Shown in pieces: positions 43,202-51,900 of a DNA stretch of 54,089 nucleotides. The notes under the pieces are model-generated. The model did not search any database. It was not told where the DNA came from and saw only the letters and a list, made by a program, of their open reading frames with translations. Within the stretch, counting starts at the first letter, position 1; each line of letters begins with the position of its first letter. The translations under genes and the position numbers were made by a program. Location of the stretch: assembly GCA_002690725.1 (NCBI GenBank), contig NZFS01000013.1, forward strand, positions 5,559-59,647, written 5' to 3'. Origin of the DNA: Gammaproteobacteria bacterium. GTDB taxonomy: Bacteria; Pseudomonadota; Gammaproteobacteria; Magnimaribacterales; D2472.

Positions 43202-45093
43202 GCTCTTAGCTTCTTAGAAAAAATTAACATTATTCCTGCTAGTCCCATTAACAAGGCAGAAATCCATATCCATCTTATTAAGTAATTTATTTGAATATTT
43301 ACAATCCAGCTTCCATCGTCAAGCTGATCTCCTATTGTCATATAAATATCTCTCAAAGGAGTTACATGAATTGCAGTTTCGGTAGTGATTTGTCCTCTTG
43401 TAAAATATTTTCTTTTTTCAGGATTCAAATTAAATTTATTTCCTTTTATATCCTCTACTAAGAATTTTGCTTTGATGGAATCATAATTAGATTTTTCTTC
43501 AACGCCAAGATCTTGAAATAAAATCTTTAAATCTTTGTACTCTTCATATTCATTTATATAAATATTTATAGCTCTTTCTGAACTTAAAAGACTGTTAAAT
43601 GATATCGACACAATTAACAAGCCTAAGGACATGTGTGCAATAACGCTGAACGGATTAATAAATTTTTTATACAAAAAATAATTTATGATTTCATAAATAT
43701 ATCTATAAATAATTAGTAATCCTGCAAAAACTGATAGTAGTATAGGAATATTTTTAGTGCTAAAAAATATCATCACAAATAGAGTTGACGTTATAGATAG
43801 TATTAATGACAAAAATATCGGTTTCTTTAAAAAGCTAAAGCTTGAATTTCTAGACCATTTAGAATCAACTGAAAAGAATAAAAAAAATGATGCAAGAATA
43901 ACTATTGGTATAAATATTGCGTTGTAAAAAGGTGCTCCAATACTAATTTTTTGATCAAACAAATATTCATATATTAATGGATATGTTACTCCTAACATTA
44001 CTGAAAATATTAATGCACCGAAAATGATGTTATTTAAAGAGATAAATGATTGTTTTGAAAATTTTTTTATTGTTAACTTAGATTGAATGCTTGATATTCT
44101 CAACACAAATAAAGATATAGAAATAAAAATTATTATTCCAATAAATGCTAAAAGATAGAGTCCTCTCTCTGGATCATTTGCAAAGGAATGAACACTATCA
44201 ATAATTCCAGATCTCACAATAAATGCACCAAATAAGCTTAAAGAAAAAACTAAAATCGATAACAAAATCGTCCAAACTCTCAATTGTGATGATTTTATGG
44301 ATACGCTTAAAGAATGGACGAATGCAGTTGCTGCAAGCCAAGGCATCAAAGCAACATTTTCTACTGGATCCCAAAACCAATACCCGCCCCAACCTAATTC
44401 ATAGTACGCCCACCAACTCCCAAGAGTGATTCCGACAGTAAGGAAAACCCATGCAGCTATAGACCACTTTCTTGCTAATACCTCCCATTTTATAGATGTT
44501 TTACCCTCCAAAAGAAATGAAATTGCACAGGCAAATGGAATTACAAAACCTACATAGCCTAAGTATAGTGTTGGTGGATGTATTGCTAGCGCAGGATCTT
44601 GAAGAACAGGATTAATATCGGCGCCATTCAGAGGAGCTATTGGAAGAATTGTTGCAAAAGGATTAGAAGTGGCAAGTAAAAATAGTAAAAAACCTACTAT
44701 AACAAAAGAAATGATACCAATGCTTTTTGCTTTTAAGATTTCTTCATTTTTAACTGTTACATTAAAGATAAAGCCCCACAGTGATAAAAATACAATCCAT
44801 AAGAACATAGAACCCTCGTGAGCACTCCAAATAGAAGAGATTTTGTAAAAAGTAGGTAAAGCTGTGTTTGAATGATTTGCAATATACTGAACGCTAAAAT
44901 TATCTGTGATCGCCAACCAAACATAAATTATAAAAGAGCAAATTAAAAATAAGAAACCATGTGAATATGTTCTAGATATTAAATTTGATAAATATGCAGT
45001 ATTTAAACTAGAAGTAAATAAAGCGAAATATCCGACTAAGAAAAACAAGCCGGCAGCTAAAACCGATAGAAAATGTGAAATTTCAATTATCAT
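43198..45093 (-). CDS. ccmF: Cytochrome c heme lyase subunit CcmF
   Basis: Large polytopic protein that receives heme from CcmE and, with CcmH/I, attaches it to apocytochrome c. 631 residues, about 14 membrane segments. The periplasmic WWD domain is intact (GWGGYWFWDPVENVALMPW), as are YKISSIWSAHEGSMFLW and LQDPALAIHPPTLYLGYV with histidines expected as heme ligands. The start overlaps ccmE by 11 bp and the end overlaps ccmG by 4 bp. Confidence 0.96.
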   Translation of the reverse strand: MIIEISHFLSVLAAGLFFLVGYFALFTSSLNTAYLSNLISRTYSHGFLFLICSFIIYVWLAITDNFSVQYIANHSNTALPTFYKISSIWSAHEGSMFLWIVFLSLWGFIFNVTVKNEEILKAKSIGIISFVIVGFLLFLLATSNPFATILPIAPLNGADINPVLQDPALAIHPPTLYLGYVGFVIPFACAISFLLEGKTSIKWEVLARKWSIAAWVFLTVGITLGSWWAYYELGWGGYWFWDPVENVALMPWLAATAFVHSLSVSIKSSQLRVWTILLSILVFSLSLFGAFIVRSGIIDSVHSFANDPERGLYLLAFIGIIIFISISLFVLRISSIQSKLTIKKFSKQSFISLNNIIFGALIFSVMLGVTYPLIYEYLFDQKISIGAPFYNAIFIPIVILASFFLFFSVDSKWSRNSSFSFLKKPIFLSLILSITSTLFVMIFFSTKNIPILLSVFAGLLIIYRYIYEIINYFLYKKFINPFSVIAHMSLGLLIVSISFNSLLSSERAINIYINEYEEYKDLKILFQDLGVEEKSNYDSIKAKFLVEDIKGNKFNLNPEKRKYFTRGQITTETAIHVTPLRDIYMTIGDQLDDGSWIVNIQINYLIRWIWISALLMGLAGIMLIFSKKLRA

Positions 45094-45493
45094 TTACTAT
45101 TTTTAAACTTGGTGGCATATAATTTTCGTCATGTTTTGCTAGAACCTCTTCTGCAAATACCATCTGATTTTTCAAATAACCTAGAACAACGACTCCACTC
45201 TCCTCTTTAAATAAGTCGGGAACAATGCCTTCGTACTCAACATTTACAGAATTTTTATAATCAGTGATGGTAAAAGAAACTTTTGAAGAGATTCTTTCTA
45301 CTGAACCTTTTAGAACCATACCGCCAACTTTAATTCTTTTATCAACTGAAATAGTTTTATTTTTTAATTCAGTTGGTGTGAAAAAATAATCGAGGTTTGA
45401 GTTCAATGAATACAGTATTAGTCCTGCTCCAGACATAGAAAATAAAATAACTATGCAAATATTAAAAAGTCTTCTTTTTCTAGTTGAGTTCAT
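45083..45493 (-). CDS. ccmE: Cytochrome c maturation heme chaperone CcmE
   Basis: Periplasmic heme chaperone anchored by one N-terminal helix. 136 residues: basic N-terminus (MNSTRKRRL), membrane helix, then an OB-fold beta barrel (KRIKVGGMVLKGSVER; VEYEGIVPDLFKEESGVVVLG) and the heme-binding segment VLAKHDENYMPP with the covalent His. Normal length. The ATG overlaps the end of ccmD by 14 bp. Confidence 0.95.
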   Translation of the reverse strand: MNSTRKRRLFNICIVILFSMSGAGLILYSLNSNLDYFFTPTELKNKTISVDKRIKVGGMVLKGSVERISSKVSFTITDYKNSVNVEYEGIVPDLFKEESGVVVLGYLKNQMVFAEEVLAKHDENYMPPSLKIVNDN

Positions 45494-45647
45494 CTAATTT
45501 TTCTTTAATTTTTTTTATTTTGTACCGGTACACAGTAAAAAAAACAAGCAAACTAAAAAATACAATGAATAGTACGCTCCATACATAAATACCATGACCA
45601 TTCATATATATGGCCTCATAGAAAGAATTAAATGCAAAATTAAACAT
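45480..45647 (-). CDS. ccmD: Heme exporter protein CcmD
   Basis: Small 55-residue protein read on the minus strand: MFNFAFNSFYEAIYMNGHGI at the start, then YVWSVLFIVF, a membrane helix and a basic tail (RYKIKKIKEKLDELN). The HG-x-YVW motif before a single membrane helix is the CcmD signature. CcmD links CcmC-loaded holo-CcmE to the CcmAB ATPase. It overlaps ccmC by 8 bp and ccmE by 14 bp, the standard position. Confidence 0.88.
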   Translation of the reverse strand: MFNFAFNSFYEAIYMNGHGIYVWSVLFIVFFSLLVFFTVYRYKIKKIKEKLDELN

Positions 45648-46371
45648 AATCTTTTACCCAAGATTTATTTTTTTCTCTAATAAATATTTGATTTTTTGAA
45701 GACATTAAAATTAGGCAAACTATTAATCCAAAAAAACCAATAATAGCTCCTATAAGCGGATAAAGCATTACAGGGTCAATTGAAGGCTTTTCAGTTAATG
45801 TAATTGAGGCTGATTGATGAAGTGTGCTCCACCAGTCAACTGATTTTTTTATAATAGGTATATTTACCGCTCCAACAATAACTAACCAAGAAAGTAATTT
45901 GTCTGCTTTTTCATAGTTACTAAAAGAATTGTGAAGTGAAATTAATCCTAAATACATAATAAATAAGATCAAAGTTGACGTAATTCTTGCATCCCATTGC
46001 CACCAAGTACCCCATGTTGGGATTCCCCAAATTGATCCAGATATCAAGGCAATGAAAGTTGTCATTGCGCCAATTGGAGCAATTGCAATTACAAGATATG
46101 CTGCAAGTTTTACCCTCCAAATTAAGTAGGTAACACTTGAGACTGCCATTGCAATATATAAAGATTGAGATAAAAATGATGCAGGTACATGTAAATACAT
46201 AATCCTATAAGAGTTTCCTTGAACAAAATCCTCAGGCGTGAATAACAATCCCCAAACAATTGAAAAGACATATATGCAAAGAGAAGTAAAAAAAATAAAA
46301 CTATAAGATCTTTCTACTTGGAGCAGAAATGTTTTTGGAGATGCAAACTGATGTATAAATTTTTTTATCAC
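45640..46371 (-). CDS. ccmC: Heme exporter/transferase CcmC
   Basis: Six-helix membrane protein that presents heme to CcmE. 243 residues. The WWD domain reads GIPTWGTWWQWDARITSTLI, flanked by MYLHVPASFLSQSLY and DWWSTLHQSASIT, which contain the two heme-ligating histidines. It lies 23 bp after ccmB and overlaps ccmD by 8 bp. Confidence 0.95.
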   Translation of the reverse strand: MIKKFIHQFASPKTFLLQVERSYSFIFFTSLCIYVFSIVWGLLFTPEDFVQGNSYRIMYLHVPASFLSQSLYIAMAVSSVTYLIWRVKLAAYLVIAIAPIGAMTTFIALISGSIWGIPTWGTWWQWDARITSTLILFIMYLGLISLHNSFSNYEKADKLLSWLVIVGAVNIPIIKKSVDWWSTLHQSASITLTEKPSIDPVMLYPLIGAIIGFFGLIVCLILMSSKNQIFIREKNKSWVKDYV

Positions 46372-46394
46372 TTTTAACTATGAACTGATTTGCC

Positions 46395-47042
46395 CTACTC
46401 TAAATGGGCTTTAATTATATAAGATACAACAATAGGTATTAAGACTATTATAATCGATAAGCTGCCTAATAATAACAAAATAAAACTTTCAAAATTAATA
46501 TCAAACTGAAGTGCGGTCATGCCTTTTCCTAAAACTATTAATACTGGAAGCGCTATTGGCATAGTGACAAGTGCACCTAAAACAGATCCTTTATTTAAAC
46601 TGAGTGAATTGCCTAATACAAATATATTTAAAAAAATATATGAGCTAATTAATGAAAGAGGAAAAATAGGCAAACTTAGTTCAAAATTTTGTGTTGTACC
46701 AAAAGAAAAAATAAAGCTTAACAGCGACACTGGTATGCCTATTAAAAACCAGTACACAAAAACTTTTAGGCCAATGCCGACTTGAAATGAAGATTCTTGT
46801 ATTATTGTTTGCTCTAATGACCCATCATTATAGTCTTCAGTAAAAATATCTTCAGTAGCAAGCATCATAGAGATCAATATTGCTATCCAAAGGACAGAAA
46901 AAAAACCAATTTGTAACCTATCTTGAAGTAGCTCCACAGTTAAGGGATAGGCAATCATTATTAACCAGAAAACAAGAATTGGCCCTAACCAAATTCTCGT
47001 TTTTTTTCTCAGTTTTAAAAATTCTATTTTTAATATTTCCAT
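46395..47042 (-). CDS. ccmB: Heme exporter membrane subunit CcmB
   Basis: Membrane subunit of the CcmAB ABC transporter that releases holo-CcmE from CcmCD. 215 residues with six hydrophobic segments; LATEDIFTEDYNDGSLEQTI and LVTMPIALPVLIVLGKGM are CcmB landmarks. I chose the ATG at 47042 (MEILKIEFLKLRKKTR); a TTG at 47051 overlapping the ccmA stop would add three residues. Confidence 0.92.
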   Translation of the reverse strand: MEILKIEFLKLRKKTRIWLGPILVFWLIMIAYPLTVELLQDRLQIGFFSVLWIAILISMMLATEDIFTEDYNDGSLEQTIIQESSFQVGIGLKVFVYWFLIGIPVSLLSFIFSFGTTQNFELSLPIFPLSLISSYIFLNIFVLGNSLSLNKGSVLGALVTMPIALPVLIVLGKGMTALQFDINFESFILLLLGSLSIIIVLIPIVVSYIIKAHLE

Positions 47043-47047
47043 ATTTA

Positions 47048-47626
47048 TCAATTATTTAATTCTAGTAAATCCGATTTTATCTGACATGGGATATGAGAAG
47101 TAAAAATTAACCCTTTTCCTTCAATTAATTCATTGCTAAGAAATTGGGTAAGTTGTTCGTGTGTATCATCATCCAATCCAACAAATGGCTCATCCAATAT
47201 CAATAAGTTCGAACTATTTAAAAAAACTCTAAGCAGTGCAAGTTTCTTTTGTTGTCCAAAAGACAAGCTTGAAACTGTGACATCAAGATGTTTCTTTAAG
47301 CCAATTAAATCAAGATATTTATTTAATTTTATATGATTGTTTAATTGCAATAAATGGATATTGTCTCTCATTGTAAGATAATTTTTTAATGCATTTTTAT
47401 GGCCTAAATAACAAATTTGTAAAGAAGCAGCTGAATTGATACTCCCTTTTGTTGGGTCAGTAATTCCAAGAATTATTCTCAATAAAGTAGATTTACCTGA
47501 ACCATTTTTTCCTTTTATGTGAAGAGCTCTGCCTCCTTTAATATCAAAAGATAAATTATGAAAAAGTTTGTTTTCATTGATTTTATAGCTAATGTTGTTA
47601 GCAATAATTAAAGAGTTGTCAGTCAT
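47048..47626 (-). CDS. ccmA: Heme exporter ATPase CcmA
   Basis: ATP-binding subunit of the CcmAB transporter. 192 residues: Walker A GKNGSGKST, Q-loop ICYLGHKNALKNYLTMRDNI (the GH-xx-xLK feature is typical of CcmA), signature VSSLSFGQQKKLALLRV, Walker B NLLILDEPFVGLDDDTH and H-loop TSHIP. First gene of the ccm block; its ATG overlaps the stop of the upstream glycosyltransferase-like gene. Confidence 0.95.
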   Translation of the reverse strand: MTDNSLIIANNISYKINENKLFHNLSFDIKGGRALHIKGKNGSGKSTLLRIILGITDPTKGSINSAASLQICYLGHKNALKNYLTMRDNIHLLQLNNHIKLNKYLDLIGLKKHLDVTVSSLSFGQQKKLALLRVFLNSSNLLILDEPFVGLDDDTHEQLTQFLSNELIEGKGLIFTSHIPCQIKSDLLELNN

Positions 47627-48135
47627 TAGAATATATTGAGATTTTTAGTTTTTATTATAAGTGCTGGTAAAGGATTTTGTGGATCAATTCGAGAATAAAA
47701 TCTTTTAGATAGTTCATTAAATGGATTAGATTGGAATTTTCCAATGCCTCCAACAGAAAAATATAATCTTTTACTAAAAAAAATACCTTGCTCTAGTTGT
47801 GGGATATTTCTTAAAGAAGCTGATATTTTTTTTATATTTTTAATAATATCTTTATTGTCGTTAAATTTAAACCAACCCCAAGTTGATAAATCTATCATAG
47901 AGATTTTTTTTAAAGATTTTTTTGCTAAGGTGCTTGGAAAGGTAGATGGTGGTAAAAAAACTATCAATTTTCCATTTGATTTTGTGACTAAGTCGTCAAT
48001 TTGCTTTTCTGATACCTTATTATTTGGAAAATTTGCAAATATAAACTCTTCAGTATTATTTGATTTAGGGCACTTGAGCTTCTTTAACCTTTCGGCAGAG
48101 CCAAGAACTATATAAGTTACTAATTCTCGACTCAA
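47626..48135 (-). CDS. Short glycosyltransferase-family-2-like protein
   Basis: 169 residues, soluble. The C-terminal part matches the pattern of TIGR04283-type family-2 glycosyltransferases: an STWGWFKFND strand, LRNIPQLEQGIFFSKRLYFS and VGGIGKFQSNPFNELSKRF. The N-terminal nucleotide-binding half is unusually short and the DxD is not evident (FLPPSTFPS takes its place), so it may be catalytically altered or have another role. It lies 6 bp after metY and its stop overlaps the ccmA start, joining the two blocks. Confidence 0.45.
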   Translation of the reverse strand: MSRELVTYIVLGSAERLKKLKCPKSNNTEEFIFANFPNNKVSEKQIDDLVTKSNGKLIVFLPPSTFPSTLAKKSLKKISMIDLSTWGWFKFNDNKDIIKNIKKISASLRNIPQLEQGIFFSKRLYFSVGGIGKFQSNPFNELSKRFYSRIDPQNPLPALIIKTKNLNIF

Positions 48136-48141
48136 GATTTA

Positions 48142-49434
48142 CTAAATCTTCGATAAAGCTTGCTCGAAATCAGCAATAATATCATCTGTATGTTCAAGAC
48201 CAATAGATAATCTTACAAAACCAGGAGTGATACCAGCTGATAATAATTCTTCTTCTGAAAGCTGACTATGTGTAGTGCTTCCTGGGTGAATTGCTAAACT
48301 TCTTGAATCTCCAATATTTGCAACATGGTATACCATTTCAAGTGAATTAATGAACTTTTCTCCTGATTCCCTGCCGCCTTTTACTTCAAATCCCATTAAA
48401 CCTCCATTACCTCGCGTAAGATATTTTTCAGCCCTCTCTTTTGCATAGCCATCCATGACTGAAGGATAGATCACTCTTTCAACAGAATCATGTTCGGACA
48501 AATATTTTGCAATTACTTCCGCGTTTGAAGAATGTTCTCTCATTCTAAGTGCTAATGTTTCGAGACCTTGAATAAACATAAAGGCATTAAAAGGACTCAT
48601 TGCCGCACCCATATCTCTTAAAACTGTAGTTCTTGCCTTTAAAATATATGCAATTGGACCAAGTGGCTTAACTGCTTCTGTCCAAACTGCACCCCCATAA
48701 GAAGGATCAGGATTGTTAAGTGCTGGTTGTCTTTGAGGAAAAGCTTCCCAGTCAAAGTTTCCACTATCAACAATGATTCCGCCAATTGAAGTTCCATGTC
48801 CACCTATAAATTTTGTTGTTGAATGAATTAATACAGCAGCTCCATGCTCAAAAGGCTTACAAATAACTGGTGCAGCTGTATTGTCAACAATTAAAGGGAT
48901 TCCTAAAGGTCGACCTATTTCAGCAACCTCACTTATTGGAAAAACTTCAAAGCTTGGATTTGGTAAGACTTCACCATAATAAGCTCTTGTATTTTCATCG
49001 GTTGCTTCGGCAAAATTATTTGGATCAGCTGGATCTACAAACCTTACTTCAATCCCCATATCAGACATTGGATTTTTAAACTGGTTATATGTACCTCCAT
49101 ATAAATGAGACGAAGCTACAATATTGTCGCCTTTTCTTGCAATATTCTGAATTGCATAAGCAGAAGCAGCTTGACCAGATGCCACGGCCAAAGCTCCAAC
49201 ACCTCCTTCAAGAGCGGCAATTCTATCTTCGAGAACTGCACACGTTGGATTCATTATTCTAGAGTAAATATTCCCTAATTCTGATAAAGCGAATAAATTA
49301 GCAGCATGATCACAATCATCAAATTGGAAACTAGATGTTTGATGAATTGGAACAGCTACGGAATTCGTTGAGTCATCTTTTCTCCAACCTGCATGGAGTC
49401 CGATTGTTTCTGGGTTTGTATATGTTTTACTCAT
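48142..49434 (-). CDS. metY: O-acetylhomoserine sulfhydrylase-type PLP enzyme (MetY)
   Basis: Cys/Met metabolism PLP enzyme making homocysteine from O-acetylhomoserine and sulfide. 430 residues, the typical MetY size. Marks: ETIGLHAGWRKDDSTNSVAV, VPIHQTSSFQFDD, YSRIMNPTC, ALAVASGQAASAYA, the VDNTAAPVICKPFEHGA strand and the PLP lysine in LIHSTTKFIGGHGT. C-terminal HPGSTTHSQLSEEEL is also typical. O-acetylserine use cannot be excluded. First gene of the long minus-strand series, divergent from the cupin-like gene with 143 bp between starts. Confidence 0.92.
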   Translation of the reverse strand: MSKTYTNPETIGLHAGWRKDDSTNSVAVPIHQTSSFQFDDCDHAANLFALSELGNIYSRIMNPTCAVLEDRIAALEGGVGALAVASGQAASAYAIQNIARKGDNIVASSHLYGGTYNQFKNPMSDMGIEVRFVDPADPNNFAEATDENTRAYYGEVLPNPSFEVFPISEVAEIGRPLGIPLIVDNTAAPVICKPFEHGAAVLIHSTTKFIGGHGTSIGGIIVDSGNFDWEAFPQRQPALNNPDPSYGGAVWTEAVKPLGPIAYILKARTTVLRDMGAAMSPFNAFMFIQGLETLALRMREHSSNAEVIAKYLSEHDSVERVIYPSVMDGYAKERAEKYLTRGNGGLMGFEVKGGRESGEKFINSLEMVYHVANIGDSRSLAIHPGSTTHSQLSEEELLSAGITPGFVRLSIGLEHTDDIIADFEQALSKI

Positions 49435-49577
49435 TATTTTTATGCTCCTCTAATTAAAACTATTATATTAAGTATAGTAAATAATGTCTTAATGTTCTAT
49501 ATGAAAACCTGTGAGAAGACTAAATACTGGTATATTGGATACAAATAACTATAATTGTTGAAAGGATTTTTAGAATT

Positions 49578-49976
49578 ATGGCAAAAAAATATACAAATTT
49601 TAGAATCGGGGGCTCGCCATCAAAAGTTACAGAAGACTACACTGTCTGGACAAATGATTTACTTCAACGGGTAATTGCTAGTAAAACAGTTATTCAGCCT
49701 GGTAAATCTACACTTGGACATAAGTTAATAGACTCAGATGTTGTTTACGTTATTACTAATGGAAGAGGGACTATGGAAGTTGTGGAATACATGAATTCTG
49801 ATGAAGGACATGGTTCTAACCCATCCTACGGCATAGAGCACAAAGATTCATATGAATTATCTGCTGGTGATGTGATTCTCGTAGAATCAGGTGATTATTG
49901 TAAGGTAGTGAATGATTCTGAACATGACCAGCTAACATATTTAAGAATATTTGATAGAGGCGGTTGGAGGGTCTAA
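49578..49976 (+). CDS. Cupin-fold protein with incomplete metal site
   Basis: 132 residues, single cupin-like beta-barrel: LGHKLIDSDVVYVITNGRGT corresponds to cupin motif 1 and AGDVILVESGDYCKVVN to motif 2. The usual histidines are mostly missing (motif 1 has one His; motif 2 has Tyr-Cys where His is expected), so metal binding is doubtful. The function is unknown. It is divergent from metY and followed by a MerC-like gene after 11 bp. Confidence 0.65.
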   Translation: MAKKYTNFRIGGSPSKVTEDYTVWTNDLLQRVIASKTVIQPGKSTLGHKLIDSDVVYVITNGRGTMEVVEYMNSDEGHGSNPSYGIEHKDSYELSAGDVILVESGDYCKVVNDSEHDQLTYLRIFDRGGWRV

Positions 49977-49987
49977 TTTAAGCACAA

Positions 49988-50377
49988 ATGAATAGCGACA
50001 AAATTGCAGTGGGAATATCTCTTGCTTGTGTAATTCATTGTTTCTTTGCTCCTTCTTTAATTATTTTATCTTATAGTTTTTTATCTCTTTCTGTTGATAG
50101 CGAGCTTATACATTATCTAATATTATTAATAGCTTTTCCTGTAAGTATGTTTGCTTTGATATCTGGTTACAAAAATCACAAAATTTACTCACATCTTTGT
50201 GTGGGTATTTTTGGTTTAGCTGTTCTGCTTTTAGCTGTACTGCTCTCAGATATCTTAATTGAAGAAATTGGAGAGCAAGTTCTTACACTAATAGGGTCTA
50301 TGATTGTTGCATACGCTCACTACAAAAATTATTCAGCTTGTAAGCAATTACAATGTGATTGTCACGAAAGAAAATAA
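49988..50377 (+). CDS. MerC-domain membrane protein
   Basis: 129 residues with four hydrophobic segments. The first has CVIHCFFAP, a C-x-x-x-C motif as in MerC-type metal uptake proteins, and the C-terminus is Cys/His-rich (CKQLQCDCHE). The GSMIVAYAHYKNYSACK segment is typical of the MerC family found on many marine chromosomes. No other mer gene is present, so a role in mercury transport should not be assumed; another thiophilic metal is possible. Confidence 0.8.
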   Translation: MNSDKIAVGISLACVIHCFFAPSLIILSYSFLSLSVDSELIHYLILLIAFPVSMFALISGYKNHKIYSHLCVGIFGLAVLLLAVLLSDILIEEIGEQVLTLIGSMIVAYAHYKNYSACKQLQCDCHERK

Positions 50378-50378
50378 C

Positions 50379-51380
50379 TTAATTATTTAGTTTAAATTTA
50401 GCGACCATAGGTAAATGATCTGACACACCGTTGCCTTTGCTGGGATTAAAATTTTTTGGTTTCCCATTATTGCTATAAGAATTACTATCTGTTCTTAGCA
50501 CATTTATGCTTTCAGGAATAAAAGAAATGCCTCTACTTTTTGACAGAAAAATTGTGTCTAAAAAATCCCACGATTTTCCATAACTATAATAGTAAGATCC
50601 TTTACACTCATTGCAACCAACTAAATGAGCAACATCCCAATTGTTTTGAGATTGATAGATATTTAAGCGGTTATCTTCTTTTGAGTTGACATTAAAATCA
50701 CCTAGAGCAATTGATGGATAATTATGAGTTTCAACCAGTCGACTTAAGGTATTCAATGAATCTATTCTCATTGAAACATCATGAAATCCTGAAGGAAAAT
50801 GAAGATTATAAACCTTTAAAGTTTTTCCATTAATATCTAAAGTTGCCTCTAATATTGGCCTGGTATCCTTTCCCTCAAACTCACCAGTAAATTTAATGTA
50901 ATGCAATCTAGAATTATTAATTTTAAACTTTGATATCAGGGCAGTATCAATACCCCTGTAGTCTTTTCCTTCAATTAGTATTGAATCTATATATCCATAG
51001 GGTTCTAATAATTCAAAGAGTTCTCCAAGAATAACTTCATTTTCAATTTCTTGAAGAGCAAGAATGTCTGGACCAGAATTATCATACGAAATAATTTCTG
51101 TAACTATATTTTTCAGTTTTTTGTTTTTAGTCTCTTCATCCCAATCTAAAAATAGACATTCATATTTCCATGATTGCACTGGTATTCTTTTACATGAATT
51201 TATGTGCGTTTCAGTCTGTTTTAATTCAATTGGTAGATATGCCTTATCGTCTTTATTTTTGTCATCATAAGTATCAAATAAATTATCAACATTTAATGTC
51301 ATTGCGCTAAAATCTATGCCAAAAACAAGATTAGGAATAAGTAAAGTCATTAAAAATAAAGATTTAATTTTACTGTTCAT
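50379..51380 (-). CDS. Exported endonuclease/exonuclease/phosphatase-family protein
   Basis: 333 residues with a signal peptide (about 1-22). The EEP fold marks are present: MTLNVDNLFDTYDD at the start, PDILALQEIENEVIL with the metal-binding Glu, YNLHFPSGFHD, IALGDFNVNS with Asp and Asn, and GVSDHLPMVAKF with the catalytic Asp-His. A secreted DNase or phosphodiesterase is likely, possibly for nutrient scavenging. The start overlaps the thioesterase stop by 11 bp; the stop is 1 bp from that of the convergent MerC gene. Confidence 0.85.
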   Translation of the reverse strand: MNSKIKSLFLMTLLIPNLVFGIDFSAMTLNVDNLFDTYDDKNKDDKAYLPIELKQTETHINSCKRIPVQSWKYECLFLDWDEETKNKKLKNIVTEIISYDNSGPDILALQEIENEVILGELFELLEPYGYIDSILIEGKDYRGIDTALISKFKINNSRLHYIKFTGEFEGKDTRPILEATLDINGKTLKVYNLHFPSGFHDVSMRIDSLNTLSRLVETHNYPSIALGDFNVNSKEDNRLNIYQSQNNWDVAHLVGCNECKGSYYYSYGKSWDFLDTIFLSKSRGISFIPESINVLRTDSNSYSNNGKPKNFNPSKGNGVSDHLPMVAKFKLNN

Positions 51381-51852
51381 TTACATCTTTAATATGAAGC
51401 TTTATTTCAAATGGGATTTCTATATTTTTTCTTTGATCAAGATAAGCTTTTTTAAGAAAAACAATTTTGTCCTCAGAAAAGTCTACCACTCTTCTCTCTT
51501 TTAAATTAATGTGTCCTAGCACTGTCTCAAAAATTGCGGCAAGCTCGTTATCACTATTTTGAAGAATTCCAACGAAGTGTAAAAGCTTTTTGTTTGATTT
51601 ATATAGTAAAAATGATGGATATATGTCTTCATTTAATTTAAATTCTTTTAGATATCTGATGCTATCTTCAAGAGTAAAAGTTGAAAAACCACTCTCCAGA
51701 TATGCTTTATCAAAACCAAGTTCATTTATATAAAACGATGTGTAGCTGCTATCAAATATTTTGTAGTAATAATTAACATTCATGTGTCCGTTAAGGTCAC
51801 ACATTTCTTCTGTTACCTTTATAACTTTATGTTGATATGGAAGTTTTTGCAT
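51370..51852 (-). CDS. Hotdog-fold acyl-CoA thioesterase
   Basis: 160 residues, 4HBT-type hotdog fold. The DLNGHMNVNYYYKIFD segment contains the conserved Asp and Asn-Gly-His of the family active site, followed by TLEDSIRYLKEFKLNED. It hydrolyses an acyl-CoA; the substrate is unknown (relatives include the thioesterase domain linked to carnitine dehydrogenase). Overlaps the EEP gene by 11 bp. A terminator lies just upstream, so it has its own promoter or depends on read-through. Confidence 0.8.
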   Translation of the reverse strand: MQKLPYQHKVIKVTEEMCDLNGHMNVNYYYKIFDSSYTSFYINELGFDKAYLESGFSTFTLEDSIRYLKEFKLNEDIYPSFLLYKSNKKLLHFVGILQNSDNELAAIFETVLGHINLKERRVVDFSEDKIVFLKKAYLDQRKNIEIPFEIKLHIKDVNEQ

Positions 51853-51856
51853 ATAA

Positions 51857-51883
51857 AAAAGCCCAGATAAATACTGGGCTTTT
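51857..51883 (-). terminator. Terminator after the second TonB receptor gene
   Basis: AAAAGCCCAG (51857-51866) pairs with CTGGGCTTTT (51874-51883), ten bp with loop ATAAATA. On the minus strand the stem is followed by further Us (T-run to 51855). It lies 17 bp after the receptor stop and directly before the thioesterase start. Confidence 0.85.
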
Positions 51884-51900
51884 ATTATAACGTAAGTATA

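Noticed and set aside
49435-49577. A SAM-type riboswitch upstream of metY
   Set aside because: The 143-bp region is AT-rich with no G-rich paired core or terminator; only short AT palindromes are visible.
49988-50377. A mercury-resistance operon
   Set aside because: Only a MerC-like membrane protein is present; there is no merR, merA, merT or merP.
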